A DNA stretch of 8,310 nucleotides, from contig RHAF01000055.1 of NCBI GenBank assembly GCA_010028775.1, positions 1-8,310 on the forward strand, written 5' to 3'. The notes under the pieces are model-generated. The model was given only the letters and a program-made list of their open reading frames with translations. It had not been told where the DNA came from and made no database searches. The stretch's first letter is position 1. Every line of letters starts with the position of its first letter. The translations under genes and the position numbers were made by a program. Source of the DNA: Verrucomicrobiota bacterium. Its GTDB lineage: Bacteria; Verrucomicrobiota; Verrucomicrobiia; Methylacidiphilales; Verrucolacustridaceae. Positions 6,021-8,310 of this stretch are shown here, piece by piece.

Positions 6021-6968
6021 CTACCTTCCTACGTGAATTGTTAATTCCACAGGGAAATGGTCGCTTGGAATATTCCCGCGGGAATATATTTTTACATCCT
6101 GCGTCTTCTGTCCCAGTTCCCTGGCCAGGCTGGGAGATAGGAAAAAATGGTCGAAATCAACCGCCGGAAATCTTCCCTGCGCATCCGCCCTGACCGTGGC
6201 CCCTTCTGGCCAACCAAGCGACTCGTCGGCTACCTGCCAACCCTCCCGGCGAAGAGACCGGAATGTTTCCTCGGTCAATTCAGGATTGCGGACGGAGCAA
6301 TTGAAATCACCACCCACCAGGATGAAATCCTTGCCCGGGTCCAGCCCCCTTCGTCGCCAATCCCACCGGAGATAGGCAATCGCCTTTCCCCTCCTTTTTT
6401 CCGAACTCCCCCTTCCGCCCCGGTTGCTTTTGAGATGAATTCCGTAAACGGTGATCGTTTGATTCAGGTCATCCTGAAACTTGGCCGCAAGAAATCCACG
6501 CACGGGACGATCTGCCGTCAGGGGTAGGTTGTGAAAGTCTATTTCCCATACCTCTTTCCACGGCCACTGGCTGATCAACGCCACATTCTGGGCTGGCAGT
6601 CTTTCATTCTCATCCCCTGCCCGCTGAAAGTCGCTCATGACTCTCCAAGGGTGGCTCGGGGAGGCCGTGCAGAGCGCCTCTCCGTCCAACACCTCCTGCA
6701 AAAGTATCACTTGAGGCCTCATTTTTTCCACTGCCTGTCCCACGGATTGAATATGTCGTTGTTGGAGAATCGAGGATGCCTGGGGATGTTGGCCGGGAAA
6801 CCATTGCAAGTTCCAGGTCATCCACCTCCAAGGTAAACGGGGGACAGGTCCTTCCGCCCCTCTGGAAATTACCCTCGGTTGCCTGACTTCCGGGGCAGGA
6901 AGGGGTAATTCCCCGAAAACCGGTAAGACCCAAAAAGGAACCAACCAGAGCGAAATCCCATAACCCAT
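6021..6968 (-). CDS. endonuclease/exonuclease/phosphatase (EEP) family protein, probably exported
   Basis: A 315-residue metal-dependent hydrolase of the EEP fold (DNase I, exonuclease III, sphingomyelinase, inositol phosphatases). The motifs appear in order: MTWNLQWF (50-57, metal-ligand region N53), ILLQEV (88-93, catalytic E92), YGIHLKSNRGG (175-185, H178), VGGDFNCSVRNPE (218-230, D221 and N223) and the final IPSDHFPVEL (300-309, D303/H304 pair). All catalytic positions are present. Residues 1-20 are hydrophobic and end FGE, which suggests a signal peptide, although no lysine or arginine precedes the core. If exported, the substrate may be extracellular nucleic acid or a phosphodiester; the substrate cannot be told from sequence. 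ATG 6968 is the first possible start after an in-frame stop and has no Shine-Dalgarno-like sequence (TTTTATTTCCC before ATG), so a leaderless or weakly initiated message is possible. Confidence 0.87.
   Translation of the reverse strand: MGYGISLWLVPFWVLPVFGELPLPAPEVRQPRVISRGAEGPVPRLPWRWMTWNLQWFPGQHPQASSILQQRHIQSVGQAVEKMRPQVILLQEVLDGEALCTASPSHPWRVMSDFQRAGDENERLPAQNVALISQWPWKEVWEIDFHNLPLTADRPVRGFLAAKFQDDLNQTITVYGIHLKSNRGGRGSSEKRRGKAIAYLRWDWRRRGLDPGKDFILVGGDFNCSVRNPELTEETFRSLRREGWQVADESLGWPEGATVRADAQGRFPAVDFDHFFLSPSLARELGQKTQDVKIYSRGNIPSDHFPVELTIHVGR
6070..6087. repeat. perfect 18-bp palindrome inside the EEP gene
   Basis: ATATTCCCGCGGGAATAT is identical to its reverse complement over all 18 bases. 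It lies in the coding sequence for the segment just before the final catalytic motif. It could be a protein-binding site or chance within a gene. Confidence 0.5.
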
Positions 6969-7045
6969 GGGAAATAAAACCGGAAAAATCGAATAGGGAT
7001 GCGGTGATTTTCAGGAAATCAGAAACTAACCAATCCGCCGAGATC

Positions 7046-7330
7046 TTAGTCCTCCCGGGGGGAGTAATGACCGGGAGGAATCGGTCTTTGGCCTATCTTA
7101 TGACGAATTGCCTCTGCCTCTTTCTCCTGACGGATGCGGGCCAATTCCATAAGCTCTTTTTTCTCATGTCCCTGCAACCAGATATAAAGTCCAAACCCGG
7201 ACCCCACCATGAGGAGAAGCAGGATGCCGATAAACAACTTAGCCTTAAACTCCTCCCCCATCCTGTCCCACCACTCGTCGAAGTGATGTTGGACGGTGAA
7301 ACCTCTCTTATATTTGGGTCGTTGGGCCAC
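7046..7330 (-). CDS. small single-helix membrane protein, unknown function
   Basis: A 94-residue protein starting with GTG. Residues 1-30 are polar and rich in basic and aromatic residues (HHFDEWWDRM), about 32-51 form one transmembrane helix (LFIGILLLLMVGSGFGLYIW), and about 55-80 are a highly charged, probably helical segment (HEKKELMELARIRQEKEAEA), followed by a proline-rich end. The layout suggests a bitopic inner-membrane protein. I do not recognise a family. An in-frame TAA eight codons upstream and no intervening ATG leave GTG 7330 as the start; the upstream CCGGAACAAGAA offers only a weak GGA. The gene precedes the EEP-family gene by 77 bp on the same strand, so a shared transcript is possible, but a strong hairpin lies at its 3' end. 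Confidence 0.68.
   Translation of the reverse strand: MAQRPKYKRGFTVQHHFDEWWDRMGEEFKAKLFIGILLLLMVGSGFGLYIWLQGHEKKELMELARIRQEKEAEAIRHKIGQRPIPPGHYSPRED
7050..7079. repeat. 9-bp GC-rich inverted repeat at the 3' end of the small membrane protein gene
   Basis: TCCTCCCGG (7050-7058) pairs perfectly with CCGGGAGGA (7071-7079) around a 12-base loop. It covers the last codons of the minus-strand gene. Reading that strand, ACTAAGATC follows with no U-tract, so it is not a standard terminator but may protect or attenuate the message before the EEP gene. Confidence 0.45.
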
Positions 7331-7387
7331 TTCTTGTTCCGGATGAACGACTTACTCTGTCACCCATTTGCCACAAATCAATCCCAC

Positions 7388-7419
7388 CGAGGCCTACTTA
7401 CGCTCGTTTTTCGGCCTCG
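7388..7419. repeat. 7-bp inverted repeat upstream of tRNA-Leu
   Basis: CGAGGCC (7388-7394) pairs with GGCCTCG (7413-7419) around an 18-base loop. It lies between the divergent small membrane protein gene and the tRNA, a 109-bp region that should hold both promoters. TAATTT (about 7425-7430) before the tRNA is a weak -10 candidate; no good -35 is visible. Confidence 0.3.
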
Positions 7420-7439
7420 ATGCGGTAATTTGCACACAA

Positions 7440-7521
7440 GGGCCTGTGGCGAAATTGGCAGACGCGACAGACTTAGGATCTGTTGGGGCAACCCGTGGAG
7501 GTTCGAGTCCTCTCAGGCCCA
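7440..7521 (+). tRNA. tRNA-Leu (anticodon TAG)
   Basis: The cloverleaf can be drawn in full. The acceptor stem is GGGCCTG (7440-7446) with CAGGCCC (7514-7520), and the discriminator is A7521. The D stem is GCG/CGC with a GG-containing loop (AAATTGGCAGA). The anticodon stem is ACAGA/TCTGT around CTTAGGA, giving anticodon TAG (7474-7476), which reads CUA and probably other CUN codons. A long variable arm (7484-7496, GGG/CCC) makes it class II, as expected for leucine. The T arm is GGAGG/CCTCT with loop TTCGAGT. CCA is not encoded (CGT follows), so the tail must be added by CCA-adding enzyme. No duplicated 3' end or integrase is seen nearby. Confidence 0.97.
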
Positions 7522-7536
7522 CGTTTTCTACGTGGG
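7518..7536. terminator. perfect hairpin overlapping the tRNA 3' end
   Basis: CCCACGT (7518-7524) pairs perfectly with ACGTGGG (7530-7536) around TTTCT. It takes in the last three acceptor-stem bases and the discriminator of the tRNA and sits between the tRNA and the convergent glnE stop. No U-tract follows on either strand, so it is a candidate Rho-type or processing signal and not an intrinsic terminator. Confidence 0.35.
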
Positions 7537-7548
7537 AAGAGATCGGTA

Positions 7549-8310
7549 TTAGCGGCGTACCTGCTTGCGATTTTTTCCCTTGGAACAACCCCCATCACCC
7601 AAAATCTTGTCATAGGCATCGCGAATCTTGGCTCTGACGCGATTCGCCGTCTCCATCCACGTTTCCCCACGACCATTCCCGCATTTTTTTGCTAGCCAAT
7701 CCAGATCCACGCCCTTCCCGGGGAGCAAAGCTTCCCCTCTTCCCTGATCCAGCCTCATCCACCACTCCGCCGCCGACCAAAACCTGAGTCCATCCAGAAG
7801 AATCTCCGCCTCCTGGGGCATCTTTTGGGTCATTTTCAAAAGCACTCTCTCCGTGTTGGTTTCCACCCATCCCTCTCTCATCTGCCAGGCCTGGGCGGCA
7901 AACTCCACATCGATCAACCCTCCCCGACCCGTCTTGTAGGCCCGCGCCTCTTGGCCCGCGGGCACCCGCTCCATCGCAATGCGCTCCCGCATTTCCTTGA
8001 GTTCGCCTAAAAAGGCGGGATTTTTTCCGGTCTTCTGCCATATCTTCTCCACCCTCGGCCAAAATTGCCCCCCCGGAACTTTCGCCCCGGCAATGGTCCT
8101 CGCCCGGCAGAGCGTCTGCACCTCCCAACTCTGCGCCTCTTTTCCGTAATACTCCGCATATCTTTTGACCGGCACCGCCAGGGCCCCCTCGGCGTAAGGA
8201 CGCAGGCGGAAATCCACCTTAAAGAGGGAGCCAGTGCACCTCTCTTCGGTTAAAAATCGGATCGCCTTTTGCACCGACTCCTCCCCCTCCCCCACCACGA
8301 GAAGATCCAG
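7549..8310 (-). CDS. glnE: glutamine synthetase adenylyltransferase, C-terminal part (5' end beyond the window)
   Basis: The last 253 residues of a GlnE-type protein; the frame stays open to base 8310, so the start lies outside. GlnE attaches or removes AMP on glutamine synthetase in response to PII signals, tuning ammonia assimilation in the cytoplasm. The visible part starts in the nucleotidyltransferase domain with LDLLVVGEGEE (the S-D-L-D-L acidic block) and has VDFRLRPYAEGALAVP with its conserved acidic and arginine residues, then KRYAEYYGKEAQSWEVQTLCRAR. The linker and helical PII-uridylyltransferase-like domain follow, with MRERI and YKTGRGGLIDVEFAAQAWQM. The GG-L-I-D-V-E-F wording fits the second, adenylylating half of GlnE. 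The protein ends in a basic tail. Whether the first, deadenylylating half exists cannot be seen. It converges on the tRNA gene with 27 bp between them. Confidence 0.88.
   Translation of the reverse strand: MDLLVVGEGEESVQKAIRFLTEERCTGSLFKVDFRLRPYAEGALAVPVKRYAEYYGKEAQSWEVQTLCRARTIAGAKVPGGQFWPRVEKIWQKTGKNPAFLGELKEMRERIAMERVPAGQEARAYKTGRGGLIDVEFAAQAWQMREGWVETNTERVLLKMTQKMPQEAEILLDGLRFWSAAEWWMRLDQGRGEALLPGKGVDLDWLAKKCGNGRGETWMETANRVRAKIRDAYDKILGDGGCSKGKNRKQVRR

Noticed and set aside
7004..7552. 182-codon plus-strand open frame spanning the 94-residue gene and the tRNA
   Set aside because: It reads straight through the tRNA and antisense to a gene with a convincing transmembrane layout.
7394..7695. 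Short open frames across the tRNA on both strands
   Set aside because: They are translations of tRNA sequence (a GLRGLEPPRVAP-like product is a familiar artefact of this kind).
7440..7700. Integration site at the tRNA 3' end
   Set aside because: No repeat of the tRNA 3' sequence, integrase or foreign-looking gene is seen in the window.
1..8310. CRISPR array, insertion sequence or other mobile element
   Set aside because: No spaced direct repeats, transposase-like frames or terminal inverted repeats bracketing genes could be found.

Overview
The window is about 60% G+C, densely coded, and looks like ordinary bacterial chromosome with no mobile element, phage or CRISPR signal. The best lineage clue is ribosomal protein L28. 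It carries a roughly ten-residue basic/glycine insertion before the conserved R-x-P-N block, which I recall from chlamydial L28 and not from the E. coli protein. Together with a Bfn-type nuclease, a TraR/DksA protein with a histone-like lysine-rich tail and a tRNA without encoded CCA, this points to the PVC superphylum, most likely Verrucomicrobiota. That assignment is inference.

Left part (1-2405). After a possible gene tail, a 582-residue exported protein joins an MbnP-type copper-binding domain to a di-heme cytochrome c peroxidase/MauG/MbnH-type domain in one reading frame. These two partners are usually separate neighbouring genes. A convergent gene for a bifunctional nuclease family protein follows 9 bp after it.

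Centre (2490-5675, all plus strand). A complete biosynthetic arginine decarboxylase (speA) leads, 50 bp on, into a compact group: a TraR/DksA-like RNA polymerase-binding protein, then rpsR (S18) and rpmB (L28). The last two overlap by 4 bp (ATGA). This couples a transcription regulator of the stringent-response type to ribosomal protein genes. All three proteins lack a complete four-cysteine zinc site.

Right part (5700-8310). Three minus-strand genes encode a small two-helix membrane protein, a probably exported endonuclease/exonuclease/phosphatase-family hydrolase and a small one-helix membrane protein. A tRNA-Leu(UAG) follows on the plus strand. The C-terminal third or so of a minus-strand glnE (glutamine synthetase adenylyltransferase) then runs off the right edge. 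Several clean inverted repeats lie at gene ends here, but none has the U-tract of a classic intrinsic terminator.

The most notable item is the MbnP-MbnH-like fusion: a putative tryptophan-modifying di-heme enzyme carrying its own substrate domain. Next is the TraR/DksA-rpsR-rpmB group. No gene-free stretch exceeds about 110 bases.
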